The position numbers were made by a program, and so were the translations under genes. From NCBI GenBank assembly GCA_038230735.1, contig JBBRMR010000015.1:1-64000 (forward strand): 64,000 nt of DNA, in the 5' to 3' direction. Below the pieces are notes generated by a model, which saw only the letters and a list, made by a program, of their open reading frames with translations, did not search any database and was not told the DNA's origin. Below are positions 44,002 through 54,189 of the stretch, piece after piece (the first letter of the stretch is position 1; each line of letters begins with the position of its first letter). Source of the DNA: Arcicella sp038230735 (GTDB lineage: Bacteria > Bacteroidota > Bacteroidia > Cytophagales > Spirosomataceae).

Positions 44002-47000
44002 TCATTTATTCATTTTCAAGACTTCCTGCTTAAATTTCTCAAACTCTTCCTGTAATATGACTATCTCACTGTCAAATAGTTGAAAATCACAATGCTTGGC
44101 TTTTTCTTCAATGAGTCTGGTTATTTCGTGCAAACGCATCGCCCCCAAAGTACCTGAATTCCCCTTTAAAGTATGCAATTCTCCTTGCACTTGCTTGCAA
44201 TTATTGGCTTTATATCCTTCAATAGTATTCTGAATTTGCTCGGTGGCTTCTTCCTCAAAACCTTCCAAAATGGATGCCACAAAACTCATATCACCCCCAA
44301 CACTATAAGCCAATTGTTTGATAACTTCTTGATCAAGAATCTCGAAATTTTCGATGTCTGGGATTCGGTTTTCGGTTCGATGAGTTTGGTTATTTATATT
44401 TGATTTCTGATGCTCAATTTTGGGTTCTTGCTTACTGATAGTTGGCTGATGGTTATTAGTCATTGGTTTTTCACTATTTACGGATTGCGGTTCGCCGCCC
44501 GACTGTTTACTATTTACTACTAACTGACGCTCAATCCACTCCGCTACTTTTCTAACTAAAACCTCTGCCCTAATCGGTTTTGGCACATAATCATTCATGC
44601 CGTTTGCCATAAAACGGTCACGATCTTCTTTCATGGCGTAGGCAGTCATGGCAATGATTGGCGGGAGTTTTGTGTTCAGTTTTCGTAAATATTCTGTGGT
44701 TTCGATACCATCCATTTCGGGCATTTGAATATCCATAAAGATAATATCGAAAGGTTTATTAAGAGTGGAAGCCTGAACTAATTCAATCGCTTTTTGTCCA
44801 GAATCTGCCGTAATAACCTCACAACCAGATTTTTTCAAAATTTCACTGGCAACTTTTCTATTCGTAGCATTATCATCTACCACTAATAAAAAGGGATGAT
44901 ATTTATCAAAATGATTAACTACTTTATAAGCAATTTCATCTTTTTTTGCCATCATCGGGCTAATTAATGTTTCTTTTAATTCGACTGTAAACCAAAAAGT
45001 TGAACCCTTTCCCCATTCGGAAGTTACGCCCACTTCTCCTTTCATCATGTGACATAATTCTTTTGAAATTGCCAAGCCTAAACCCGTTCCGCCAAAGGAT
45101 TTCTTGGTTGAATTATCAACTTGTTGAAAGGCATTGAAGAGCATTTTAAGGTTTTCTTCGGTAATTCCAATCCCCGAGTCCTTCACATCTACCCTAATAC
45201 GATTAAATTTTCCTCTTTTTTCAACTAAACTGACATTAATATTTATTGTACCATTCTCGGTAAACTTCAAGGCATTGGAGGTGAAATTTGAGAGAATTTG
45301 GAGTAAACGAGTTTCATCAGCAATGACAAAATCGGGCAGATTATCAGTAAAGGTACAGATGATTTTATTATTTTTTACCGTTGCCAATTGAGAAAAAAGA
45401 GCTTGTAGTCGGTCAAAAACGTCCTTGAAAACCAGCGGGGCTTCGTGCAAAGCCATTTTTCCCGCTTCAATTTTAGCCAAATCCAAAATGTCATTCAAGA
45501 TATGCAGTAACGTTTCCGAAGATTTTTTTATCGTTAAAACATAATCTTTTTGCTCCACATTCAAAGGCGTGTCGGTCAGCAAATCAATCATTCCGATAAC
45601 GCCATTCATGGGCGTGCGGATTTCGTGACTCATATTTGCCAAAAAGCGTTCTTTTACTTTCAATGAACGTTCGGCTTCCTCTTTTGCCTGAACAATGTCG
45701 TGTTGATATTTTTTGAGGTTGGTAATATCTCGCCCAATGCCCGAAACCTCTTCAATAATGCCATTATTAACGATGGGATTCAAATAAACTTCCACCCATT
45801 TTTCTTCCCCATCGGGCGAATCCAATTGAACTTCAAAATGTTGTTGGTCGCCTCGAAACGCCAATTTATAGTTTTGTTCCAGAACTCTCCTATCAGTTTG
45901 AGATACCATTCTGAAACCCGTTTTCTCATTACTGGATGTTAATTCTGGGCGTACATTTAACTGATTTTCAATAAGTTGTGAATATTCTTGATTAAAAGAT
46001 GTCAGTAACATTTTACGATTTACTGACCACATCAAATGCGAACTGCCTTCAATAATAGCGGTCAGTCGGGCAGTTTCACGAGCGAGTGCATCCTCCGCTT
46101 GTTTGCGGGCAATGGCGAGTGCCACCTGACCCGAGATGAAATCTAATAATTCTAAATCCCGCTGTTCGTACTTATTTTGACGTTCGTAAGATTTTAATCC
46201 GATGATGCCCGTAACTTTATTACCAATCCGCAAGGGAACGCAAATCATCACTTTTGGTACAACGCCGTAGAGATAAATGGACTTTTCTTCGGCTAATTTA
46301 TAAATATCGTCGTCTCTGAGAATCAGCGGTTTATTGGCAGCAATGGCGTATTCGGTGAGTCCGTTTCCCAATTTTCTTTTCGTAAAATGGACACGGCTAT
46401 CAAAATATTCGTCAATGTAGTACGGGAAGTAGAGGTATGATTTTGCGGAATCGTATTGGGCGATAAAAAAGTTTTTTACGTCAATTAATTCCCCTAATTC
46501 TTTGTGAATATTGACGTACAAGTCATCCAAATTAGTAGAGCGAATAGTTGCTTGGGCGATACTGGCGTATAATTTGGACGAACGCTCCGCCCGAACTTTA
46601 GCAGTGGAGTTATGGAAGATACAGCGAAATGCCGTGGGTGTTTCTTTGTCATATCGGCAATTTACTGAACCTGAAAGGTACAGTCTCCGACCATCTTTTC
46701 TACGGAAAACGACCTCAAAATCAGGGATTTTTTCGCCATTTTTTACTTTATCAAACTTCAAAAGAGCTTCTTCGGCAAAATCAGGATGGAGGATGTCTTT
46801 CAAGCGTAAACTTGCCAATTCATCCGAGCCATATCCCGTAATTTCTAACCATGCTTTATTGACGTATAAAAACCGCCCCGACATACTGATTAGCTGAATT
46901 AAATCGGAAGTATTGTTGATAATATCCTGTAATTGTGCATTTGAACGCCCCAAAGCCTCGGCAACTTTGCGGCGTTCAGTTACGTCTTCGCCAATGATGG

Positions 47001-47439
47001 TGAGGTATTTTATCTCTTCAGCAGCATCATTAAAAACCGTTGAATTGAGCTCCACAAACTTGATTTGAGCGGCTTTTGTAAGTACTGTTCTTTCCTTCTG
47101 CTCGAATAATCCACCTTTTACCATTGCCTGTTGGAAGGCAGTAAATCGTAATGCTCTTTCTTCGGTTGGCACTAACGCTTCAAAGAAATTTTGTCCCACT
47201 AATTCTCCAGATTCATAGCCTAACATCTTGGAAGCGAAGGTATTACAAAAGATAATTACCCCATCTTCTTCAATAATAATACCCACCAGATTCAGATTTT
47301 CAACGGTTTTTTGTAATTCTTCTGCCACCGAAAGTCTCGTACCATTGCCACGCTCATTTACCTCCAAAACCCGCAACTCTTTTTTGAGATGACGAATTTC
47401 TGTTACTAATTCTTCCTTTGTTTTGTGAGACCAACGCAT
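44002..47439 (-). CDS. Cytosolic hybrid histidine kinase: PAS-PAS-GAF-PAS-HisKA-HATPase-REC-HPt
   Basis: A 1145-residue kinase without membrane segments. In order: short coiled coil (1-40), PAS (about 40-160), PAS (165-285), GAF (300-450), PAS (460-580), HisKA with FLANMSHEIRTPMNG (phospho-His near 604), HATPase with GTGLGLAISKELC, REC with VVDDNATNRK and phospho-Asp near 901 in IIFMDIQMPEMDG, a linker of about 60 residues rich in Asn, Gln and Lys, and C-terminal HPt with ELHTLKGNSG (His near 1089). So it can run the whole His-Asp-His relay alone and pass phosphate to an external regulator. The linker DNA is made of short repeated words like those in the intergenic repeats. Signal unknown. 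Confidence 0.93.
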   Translation of the reverse strand: MRWSHKTKEELVTEIRHLKKELRVLEVNERGNGTRLSVAEELQKTVENLNLVGIIIEEDGVIIFCNTFASKMLGYESGELVGQNFFEALVPTEERALRFTAFQQAMVKGGLFEQKERTVLTKAAQIKFVELNSTVFNDAAEEIKYLTIIGEDVTERRKVAEALGRSNAQLQDIINNTSDLIQLISMSGRFLYVNKAWLEITGYGSDELASLRLKDILHPDFAEEALLKFDKVKNGEKIPDFEVVFRRKDGRRLYLSGSVNCRYDKETPTAFRCIFHNSTAKVRAERSSKLYASIAQATIRSTNLDDLYVNIHKELGELIDVKNFFIAQYDSAKSYLYFPYYIDEYFDSRVHFTKRKLGNGLTEYAIAANKPLILRDDDIYKLAEEKSIYLYGVVPKVMICVPLRIGNKVTGIIGLKSYERQNKYEQRDLELLDFISGQVALAIARKQAEDALARETARLTAIIEGSSHLMWSVNRKMLLTSFNQEYSQLIENQLNVRPELTSSNEKTGFRMVSQTDRRVLEQNYKLAFRGDQQHFEVQLDSPDGEEKWVEVYLNPIVNNGIIEEVSGIGRDITNLKKYQHDIVQAKEEAERSLKVKERFLANMSHEIRTPMNGVIGMIDLLTDTPLNVEQKDYVLTIKKSSETLLHILNDILDLAKIEAGKMALHEAPLVFKDVFDRLQALFSQLATVKNNKIICTFTDNLPDFVIADETRLLQILSNFTSNALKFTENGTININVSLVEKRGKFNRIRVDVKDSGIGITEENLKMLFNAFQQVDNSTKKSFGGTGLGLAISKELCHMMKGEVGVTSEWGKGSTFWFTVELKETLISPMMAKKDEIAYKVVNHFDKYHPFLLVVDDNATNRKVASEILKKSGCEVITADSGQKAIELVQASTLNKPFDIIFMDIQMPEMDGIETTEYLRKLNTKLPPIIAMTAYAMKEDRDRFMANGMNDYVPKPIRAEVLVRKVAEWIERQLVVNSKQSGGEPQSVNSEKPMTNNHQPTISKQEPKIEHQKSNINNQTHRTENRIPDIENFEILDQEVIKQLAYSVGGDMSFVASILEGFEEEATEQIQNTIEGYKANNCKQVQGELHTLKGNSGTLGAMRLHEITRLIEEKAKHCDFQLFDSEIVILQEEFEKFKQEVLKMNK

Positions 47440-47842
47440 AGTTTTAATTTTGAGTTGTTGAATTGTCGAATAGCAATTCGTTATTTCTTTGCTTAAAACT
47501 ACGAAAATTAGGGGGAAAATTGATGAATTTTATAGGATATGGCAAAATTATTTCTTCAAAAAGAAACGAGTATCGACCAATGAGATGGCTAATTGATAGC
47601 TTTGATGTTTTAAGCCCAATAATAAACTATTAGCGGTGGTTTTAATACCAGCAAAATCCATATTCTTAATCGCATTTAACAACATTAACATTGCTTCGAG
47701 TAGTTAAATAATTACGGTTGTAATCATCTCTTTTCAAAGGCTTTTTATCTTTTGCTATTAGTCTTAGATTAGTCAAATCCATTACTCTACTATTTTATTT
47801 ACCTCAGTACGTTAGCACAACTGTAACATTCAGACAATTCAT
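47440..47842. other. 403-nt gap between two kinase genes with a small open frame
   Basis: On the minus strand a 45-codon open frame (47548-47685) reads LLNAIKNMDFAGIKTTANSL, which faintly recalls the helix of an HPt domain but has Asn in place of the expected His. The frame just upstream contains other open pieces out of frame. It may be a decayed gene; nothing firm can be said. No repeats or terminators stand out. Confidence 0.3.
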
Positions 47843-50800
47843 TTAAACCAATTCAATCTGTTTTAAAGTATCAATAGTCTCGACTAATCTGCGTTTAAAA
47901 AGGGCAAACTCTTCCTCAATTTCACCACTTATAATGGTTGCATTTGCATTTGCTTCGGTTTGCTCTAAAAATGCTACTTCGTTGTTCAAACTAAACATCG
48001 AAAGCGATGATTTCATGTGATGAGCCATCTTTTTAATGTCAAGTACATTTTTATCAAATATTGCTTTTTCGAGCAAATCAACATCATTCGGGATATTTTG
48101 AATAAATAATTCAATTATTTCCATTTTTAAATTTTTGTCATCTCCCAGCAATTTATCTAAGTACGATAAATCAAGGGCTTCTCGCTCGTTTATTTTCTCG
48201 GGAATGGTTTCAATAACAATTGGTGTAACAGATTCTTTTTCAGATTTTACGTCTAAAACCATGTGTATTTTATCCAATAATTCAGCCTGTTTAAACGGTT
48301 TACCCACGTAGGCATTCATGCCAATTTCAAAACATTTTTGTTGTTCGCCAACGATTGAATGTGCAGTCATTGCAATGATGGGAATATTCATTTTGAGTTC
48401 ATTCCGAATATAAATCGTTGTTTGATAGCCATCTTTTACGGGCATTTGAAGATCCATCAAAATAAGGTCATATTTATTCTGCTTCAACAAATCTATTCCT
48501 TCTTGACCATTACTGGCAATATCCAAGGTAAATCCAAAATTTTCAATGACAACTTTTGCCAAACGTTTGTTTAGCTCATTGTCTTCGCAAAGTAATATGG
48601 ATAGTTTGCCGATTGGTCTTTGATTCAAACTATTCTCAATATAAGTTTCAGTTTCAGCACTTTGGGCTTTCAAAAATTCTAATGAAAAATAAAACTCTGA
48701 CCCCTCACCCAACCTGCTTTTTACCAAAATTTGGCTATTTTGTAGTTCTACCAACTGTTTTACAATATTTAATCCCAATCCCGTACCGCCAAATTTGCGG
48801 GTTGTGCTGGCTTCGGCTTGGGTGAAACGCTCAAAAATAGTGGACAATTTTTCTTCGGAAATTCCAATACCAGTATCTTTTATTGAGAACTTTAAAGTTA
48901 CAGTATTGTCAGTTTCTGCCTGTTTTTTTACTGAAATTGATACTTCGCCATTTTCGGTAAATTTTACAGCATTGCCCGCTAAATTCATAAGTATCAAATT
49001 GAGGCGACCTTTATCCCCCACAACAAATTCGGGCATATTAGCATCCAAAAACAAACTAAAATCAAGTTCTTTTTGATCCGCTTTTATTTTTAATAAATCA
49101 TAAATATGTTTTAAAGTATTTTTGATGTTGAATGGATGAGATTCAATCACTAATTGTCCAGACTCAATTTTTGATAAGTCTAAAATATCGTTGACGAGCA
49201 GTAATAGATTATCCCCCGCAATTCTAATATTACTTACATATTCTGCCTGAGCTACATCCAGATTTTTTTGAGATAAGAGTTCCGTAAAACCGATTATAGC
49301 GTTGAGCGGTGTACGGATTTCGTGACTCATATTCGCCAAAAAGCTATCCTTCGCATAAACTGCCTGCTCCGCCAAGTTTTTTGCATTGATTAAATCTGAT
49401 TCTGCCTGTTTTTTGATGGTGTAAACTTCGGCGGCACTAAAATAGCCCAAAGTGACTCCTTCGGTATTTTTGATGCAAGTAACACTCATCCAAACGGGAA
49501 TCCGTTTGCCCGATTTTGCTATGTAAGTCCATTCATTCGCATCAACGTTGCTGTACTTGGGGGTGGTTTTAGCAATGAAAGTTTCAAAATTAGGCTCAAC
49601 TGTTTCGCCTAATTCCAACGATAATTCTTGCGAACGCTTTGATACTTCTGCGGGGTCGTGAAAATCCAAAAGGTTCATTTTACCAATAATTTCACTCGAA
49701 GTATAGCCAACTAAATTTAAACCTGCTTTGTTAATTATTTGAATAATACCGCTGGTATTAGTAAACATTACGGCGTGTCCGACTCCTTTGAAAATAGAGT
49801 TTTGGGTTTCCAATAAATTCCGAATACTTAAATCTCTTTCCTTCTTTTCGGTAATATCTCGGGCAGTTCCATAAATAACACCCAATTCTTGGTCGGGAGA
49901 GGCATTCCAACTGAGTAATTTATATCCACCACCTTTACATTTGAATCTTGTCTCGAAGTTAATGGAATTTAATCCAGCCCATAATTTTTGAATTTCTTTC
50001 ATAGTTAATTCAATATCATCTGCGTGGATAAAGTTAATTACGGGTTGGGTCATTAATTCTTCCTCAGAAAATCCAAGTTCTTTGGAAAAAACGGGGCTTA
50101 TTTTCTCAAAAACACCACTTGAATTTGTTACACTAAAATAATCTGATGATAAATTGAAAAAATGGTCTAATAAACTCTCTTCTTGCTTTAGTTTGGTAAT
50201 ATCTCGTTTTATTGAAACGTATTGATAGGGCTTTCCGTTATTATCTAAGAACGGGACGATGGTAGTATCTGTCCAATAAAATGTGCCGTCTTTTGTTTTG
50301 TTTTTGATTTCATCTTTCCAAATAGAACCTTTTGAAATGGTATTCCATAGATTTTCAAAGAAACTATCTGGATGAAATTCCGAGTCAAGAATTGTACTCT
50401 TTTGCCTAATTAATTCCTCTCTTGAATACTTTGAAGTCTTACAGATTTCATCATTTACGAAGTTGATAATACCGTTGGCATCCGAAATCATGACCCCCGA
50501 TGTTTCATCCAAAGCTAATTTGTAACTATTTAACTCAGTTGTTATAGATTTTAACGCCTTTCTTGAAAGTTTTTCTACTTCTTTTCTCAGTTGAAAATTT
50601 TTGTTTTTCAGCTCCAATTGGGTAATTACGTGTTTAGCAAGGGTGGTGAGTGCCATTCGCTGAACGGCATCCAACTGCCTGGGAACTTGGTCAATCACAC
50701 ACAAAGCTCCAATGTTAAAGCCATCGGGGGTTGTTAGTGGAGTGCCAGCATAAAAGCGAATAAATGGAGTACCTTTAACAAGAGGACTATCCCTGAAAGT

Positions 50801-51094
50801 TTGATTCAAATAAGCATCTGGAACTTCAAATATTTCTTGCTCCATTATCGTGTATTGGCAAAAAGAAATATCTCGGGGCATTTCGGTTTCTTCCAAACCA
50901 ATGCGTGATTTAAACCACTGTCTTTTATCATCAACGAATGAAATAAATGCAGTTGGAACGTTGCAGATGTAAGCTACCAATTTAGTGATATTATCAAATT
51001 CTTCCTCTGAAAAAGTATCCATTATATGATAATTCATTAATGCTTTGAGCCTTTGTGGTTCGTTCGCAGGAATAGGAATATGGGGTATGATCAT
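47843..51094 (-). CDS. Cytosolic hybrid histidine kinase: GAF-PAS-PAS-PAS-HisKA-HATPase-REC-HPt
   Basis: A 1083-residue kinase without membrane segments. N-terminal GAF (about 15-165) of the type with FDNITKLVAYICNVPTAFISFVD and GALCVIDQVPR; three PAS domains (about 195-305, 310-420, 430-560); HisKA with NMSHEIRTPLNAIIGF (phospho-His near 590); HATPase with GGTGLGLNIVKQL; REC with ILLCEDNELNKRL and phospho-Asp near 880 in LILMDLQMPVKDG; HPt with MAHHMKSSLSMF (His near 1024). Same general design as the 44002 gene but only distantly similar. Both are on the minus strand with 403 nt between, so separate transcription is likely. Signal unknown; the GAF domain type often senses redox or small ligands. 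Confidence 0.93.
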   Translation of the reverse strand: MIIPHIPIPANEPQRLKALMNYHIMDTFSEEEFDNITKLVAYICNVPTAFISFVDDKRQWFKSRIGLEETEMPRDISFCQYTIMEQEIFEVPDAYLNQTFRDSPLVKGTPFIRFYAGTPLTTPDGFNIGALCVIDQVPRQLDAVQRMALTTLAKHVITQLELKNKNFQLRKEVEKLSRKALKSITTELNSYKLALDETSGVMISDANGIINFVNDEICKTSKYSREELIRQKSTILDSEFHPDSFFENLWNTISKGSIWKDEIKNKTKDGTFYWTDTTIVPFLDNNGKPYQYVSIKRDITKLKQEESLLDHFFNLSSDYFSVTNSSGVFEKISPVFSKELGFSEEELMTQPVINFIHADDIELTMKEIQKLWAGLNSINFETRFKCKGGGYKLLSWNASPDQELGVIYGTARDITEKKERDLSIRNLLETQNSIFKGVGHAVMFTNTSGIIQIINKAGLNLVGYTSSEIIGKMNLLDFHDPAEVSKRSQELSLELGETVEPNFETFIAKTTPKYSNVDANEWTYIAKSGKRIPVWMSVTCIKNTEGVTLGYFSAAEVYTIKKQAESDLINAKNLAEQAVYAKDSFLANMSHEIRTPLNAIIGFTELLSQKNLDVAQAEYVSNIRIAGDNLLLLVNDILDLSKIESGQLVIESHPFNIKNTLKHIYDLLKIKADQKELDFSLFLDANMPEFVVGDKGRLNLILMNLAGNAVKFTENGEVSISVKKQAETDNTVTLKFSIKDTGIGISEEKLSTIFERFTQAEASTTRKFGGTGLGLNIVKQLVELQNSQILVKSRLGEGSEFYFSLEFLKAQSAETETYIENSLNQRPIGKLSILLCEDNELNKRLAKVVIENFGFTLDIASNGQEGIDLLKQNKYDLILMDLQMPVKDGYQTTIYIRNELKMNIPIIAMTAHSIVGEQQKCFEIGMNAYVGKPFKQAELLDKIHMVLDVKSEKESVTPIVIETIPEKINEREALDLSYLDKLLGDDKNLKMEIIELFIQNIPNDVDLLEKAIFDKNVLDIKKMAHHMKSSLSMFSLNNEVAFLEQTEANANATIISGEIEEEFALFKRRLVETIDTLKQIELV

Positions 51095-51109
51095 AATTTA
51101 AAATTTCCG

Positions 51110-51151
51110 TATTAGTTTTTGATGTCTAAGTATTAGGTTTTGATGTCTAAA
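51110..51151. promoter_or_regulatory. Tandem 21-nt direct repeat in the divergent kinase promoter region
   Basis: Two adjacent 21-nt units (51110-51130 and 51131-51151; core TTTTGATGTCTAA) are identical at 19 of 21 positions. They lie 16 nt before the start codon of the minus-strand kinase. Two helical turns of spacing fits a dimeric regulator binding site; the transcription start is unknown. Confidence 0.4.
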
Positions 51152-51330
51152 AGGATACGGCTAATTCTGTACCAAAGTATTTAATTTTGAAAAAAAAATA
51201 AAATATTTTAGTTTTTAGCTTTTCAGTAATCTAATTACATGAAAATATTTCTGAAATACTTTCCATTTTTGTAAACCATGGTACAATTTTTGACTAATAA
51301 AATCTAATTCCATCAGTTAAAACTAAAAAA

Positions 51331-51639
51331 ATGTCCGCCAAACATTTGTTACTCCAACCCGACTACCTCCGAGAAATCCGTGGAGGAAACTATTGCATTT
51401 TAAAAATCATGTTTGAGGTATTTATAGAGGATAATCTAAGCACTTGGGGAAAACTTTCAAGGTTGGTGAATATTATGACTTCCAAAAAGTAGCAGATTTA
51501 CCCTCATCAGGTAAAACCTTTCTTTTCGATGGTTGATTTTACGCAATTTCACCCTGAAATATGACTCTGGCTTACAGTATTACTGAGGGCTTTAAATCAA
51601 GACGATAGCATTACAAAATTTATACTTTTCAAGAAATAG
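51331..51639 (+). pseudogene. Decayed HPt-domain (histidine phosphotransfer) gene
   Basis: Starting at ATG 51331 the frame reads YLREIRGGNYCILKIMFEVFIED, which is the usual opening of a Bacteroidota HPt domain. It then meets TAG at 51490. In the same frame beyond that stop comes PHQVKPFFSMVDFTQ, matching the HPt core A-H-x-x-K-P-S-F-x-M-V with the phosphorylatable His. The part between (GEYYDFQKVADL) reads best in another frame, so two compensating frameshifts plus two stops (TAG 51490, TGA 51562) are needed. The end abuts the kinase start at 51641, so it was probably the first gene of that operon. Confidence 0.7.
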
Positions 51640-51640
51640 C

Positions 51641-54106
51641 ATGGAAGAATTTGACGTATTAAAGCACCGATCAGAAAGGGGACAAAAAGCCCGCAAACAA
51701 GCCGAGAATATCTTGGAGGCAAAAGCATTGACTCTACACACCACCAACGACCAACTAAAACATCTGAACAAGAATCTCGAAAAGCAGGTTAAGAAAGGAA
51801 TTTTTGAACTACAGAAGACAGAAAAAAAATATCAGGAACTGATAGAATCAGTTCAAGACATCATTTATAAAATTTCTCCAGATGGCTATTTTATCTTTGT
51901 AAATAGCGTTGTAAAAAATCGGTTGGGATACACCGAAAGTGAAATAATTGGTAAGCATTTCACTACATTTATTTTACCTGAATATGTAGAATCATTAGTA
52001 GGTATCTATCGGAAAATGGTTATTCATAAAATAGAAAGTACCTACAATGAATTTCCAGTAAAGACAAAATATGGAGAAGTAATTTGGATTGGACAAACCG
52101 TGCAATTAGTACAAAGCGAAGACGCTGTTATAGAATTAGTTGCGGTGGCAAGAGATATTTCCGACAGAAAAGCCACCGAAGACTCTCTGAAAGCCACCCA
52201 AACTCGTTTATCAATCTTGATTACAAATCTCCAAAAGGGCGTTTTGGTGGAGGATGAAAATCGGAAAATAGTCTTGGTAAATCAACAGTATTGTGATATT
52301 TTTGGTATCGAAGCAATACCCGAATCGCTCATCGGAATGGACTGGTCTAAGTCTGCCGAACAAACAAAACAGCTCTTTAAAAACCCGAATATTTTCCTCA
52401 GTAAAATCCAAAAGATTTTAGATAAAAAGCGTTTGATAGTAGATGAAAATATCCAAATGGCTGATGGTAGAGTTTTATTAAGAACTTTCATCCCAATCTT
52501 TTTGGAAAAGTATTATCGTGGACATCTTTGGGAATATTCTGATATTACTGAGCAGTATAATGCCCGAGAATTGATACGCAAAAGCGAAGAAAAATATCGG
52601 GGAATTATGAATAATATGGAACTCGGTTTACTTGAAGTGGACAATGACCAAATTATCATCAGAGCTTACGATAGTTTCTGTCAAATGGTGGGTTATTCAG
52701 AGGAAGAATTGCTTGGTGAAAATGCCCCAAATTTATTTTTACCAAAAGAATTTGAACATATTTTAAACCAAAATCAGAACGAGCGAAAAAGGGGGGATGC
52801 CTCTTCATACGAATTACAACTTAAAAAGAAAGATGGAAGTTATCTATGGGTAATCATTAGTGTTGCCCCTATTTTCGGAGATGAAGGAGAAATAGTGGGT
52901 TCGATGGGAATTCATTACGACATCACTAATCGTAAACAATTAGAGCAAGAACTTAAACAGGCTAAATCAATTGCCGAACAAGCCAGACAGTCAGAAAAGC
53001 AATTTTTGGCTAACATGAGCCACGAAATCAGAACGCCGCTTAATGCTATTATTGGTATGACTCACCTGCTTTTTGACACACGCCCAACTAAGCAGCAATA
53101 CGAATATTTAGATATTCTTAAAACATCCTCAGATTTCTTGCTTATCCTCATTTGTGACTTACTTGATATGGCAAAGATAGAAGCAGGCAAAGTAGAAGTA
53201 CAAAATCATCCATTTGATTTAGTTGGTTTGTTGAGGACTACTCAAAGATTATTCCAGATTAAAATTGAGAGTCGTCCAATAGAAGTTAATTTAATGATTG
53301 ATGGGCGAATTACTGGAAATTACGTAGGTGATGATTTGTTACTGAACCAAATTTTAATGAATTTGATTGGTAATGCCGAAAAATTTACAGAAAAAGGCTC
53401 AATTAATATAACTATTAAACAAAAGAAACAATATGATGAGTTTGATTGGATAGAATTTAGGATAAAAGATACGGGGATTGGTATTCCAGAGGACAAAATG
53501 GAAATGATTTTTCAAAAATTCAAGCAAATAAACTCGCATGGGCATAAGCACAAAGGCACAGGATTAGGCTTGGCAATCACGAAGCAACTGATTGAGATTC
53601 AAAAGGGTACTATTTTGGTGAAAAGTCAAGAAGGCTTTGGTTCAACATTTACTTTCACCTTGCCTTATAAAAAATCCGACACTGAAATTGTCTCTACTAT
53701 TAATGAGATTCATATTGCTCCTAAAAATTTGAAGGGTTCTTGGGTATTAGTTGCGGAAGATAACATTATGAACCAGAAATATATTAGTAGTTTATTGAAC
53801 AAGTGGGAGATAAATTTCACTATCGCTTCCGATGGTAAAAAAGCGGTAGAACTGGCTCAAAAACAACTTTTTGATGTAATTTTAATGGATATTCAAATGC
53901 CAAATATGGATGGATATCAAGCCTCAATTACGATTAGAAATACTACTTGTGTAAATCAAAACACACCAATTATTGCTCTTACTGCTTCGGCAATGTTAGA
54001 CCAAAAAAGCAAAGCGGTTTCCGCAGGAATGAATGATTTTGTTACTAAACCGTTCGTTCCTAATAATCTTTTGAGCATCTTACAACGCTATATCCAGACC
54101 AAATAG
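51641..54106 (+). CDS. Cytosolic hybrid histidine kinase: coiled coil-PAS-PAS-PAS-HisKA-HATPase-REC, without HPt
   Basis: An 821-residue kinase without membrane segments. The N-terminal coiled coil (about 1-60; RGQKARKQAENILEAKALTL) is a common Bacteroidota opening; three PAS domains follow (about 65-185, 190-310, 315-435), then HisKA with NMSHEIRTPLNAIIGM (phospho-His near 460), HATPase with GTGLGLAITKQL, and REC with VAEDNIMNQKY and phospho-Asp near 750 in ILMDIQMPNMDG. Unlike its two neighbours it lacks a C-terminal HPt, so it needs an HPt partner in trans. A broken HPt gene lies directly upstream (51331-51639). Confidence 0.93.
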   Translation: MEEFDVLKHRSERGQKARKQAENILEAKALTLHTTNDQLKHLNKNLEKQVKKGIFELQKTEKKYQELIESVQDIIYKISPDGYFIFVNSVVKNRLGYTESEIIGKHFTTFILPEYVESLVGIYRKMVIHKIESTYNEFPVKTKYGEVIWIGQTVQLVQSEDAVIELVAVARDISDRKATEDSLKATQTRLSILITNLQKGVLVEDENRKIVLVNQQYCDIFGIEAIPESLIGMDWSKSAEQTKQLFKNPNIFLSKIQKILDKKRLIVDENIQMADGRVLLRTFIPIFLEKYYRGHLWEYSDITEQYNARELIRKSEEKYRGIMNNMELGLLEVDNDQIIIRAYDSFCQMVGYSEEELLGENAPNLFLPKEFEHILNQNQNERKRGDASSYELQLKKKDGSYLWVIISVAPIFGDEGEIVGSMGIHYDITNRKQLEQELKQAKSIAEQARQSEKQFLANMSHEIRTPLNAIIGMTHLLFDTRPTKQQYEYLDILKTSSDFLLILICDLLDMAKIEAGKVEVQNHPFDLVGLLRTTQRLFQIKIESRPIEVNLMIDGRITGNYVGDDLLLNQILMNLIGNAEKFTEKGSINITIKQKKQYDEFDWIEFRIKDTGIGIPEDKMEMIFQKFKQINSHGHKHKGTGLGLAITKQLIEIQKGTILVKSQEGFGSTFTFTLPYKKSDTEIVSTINEIHIAPKNLKGSWVLVAEDNIMNQKYISSLLNKWEINFTIASDGKKAVELAQKQLFDVILMDIQMPNMDGYQASITIRNTTCVNQNTPIIALTASAMLDQKSKAVSAGMNDFVTKPFVPNNLLSILQRYIQTK

Positions 54107-54122
54107 AGAAAGGTAAACAAAC

Positions 54123-54167
54123 AAAGCATAGATTTTAAAAGAAAATTTTTCCTAAAATCTATGCTTT
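54123..54167. terminator. Bidirectional intrinsic terminator
   Basis: Perfect 15-bp stem (AAAGCATAGATTTTA and its complement; 54123-54137 and 54153-54167) with a 15-nt loop and T-runs, between the convergent kinase and Uma2 genes. Confidence 0.88.
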
Positions 54168-54189
54168 TTATTTTACTAAATGGATAAAA

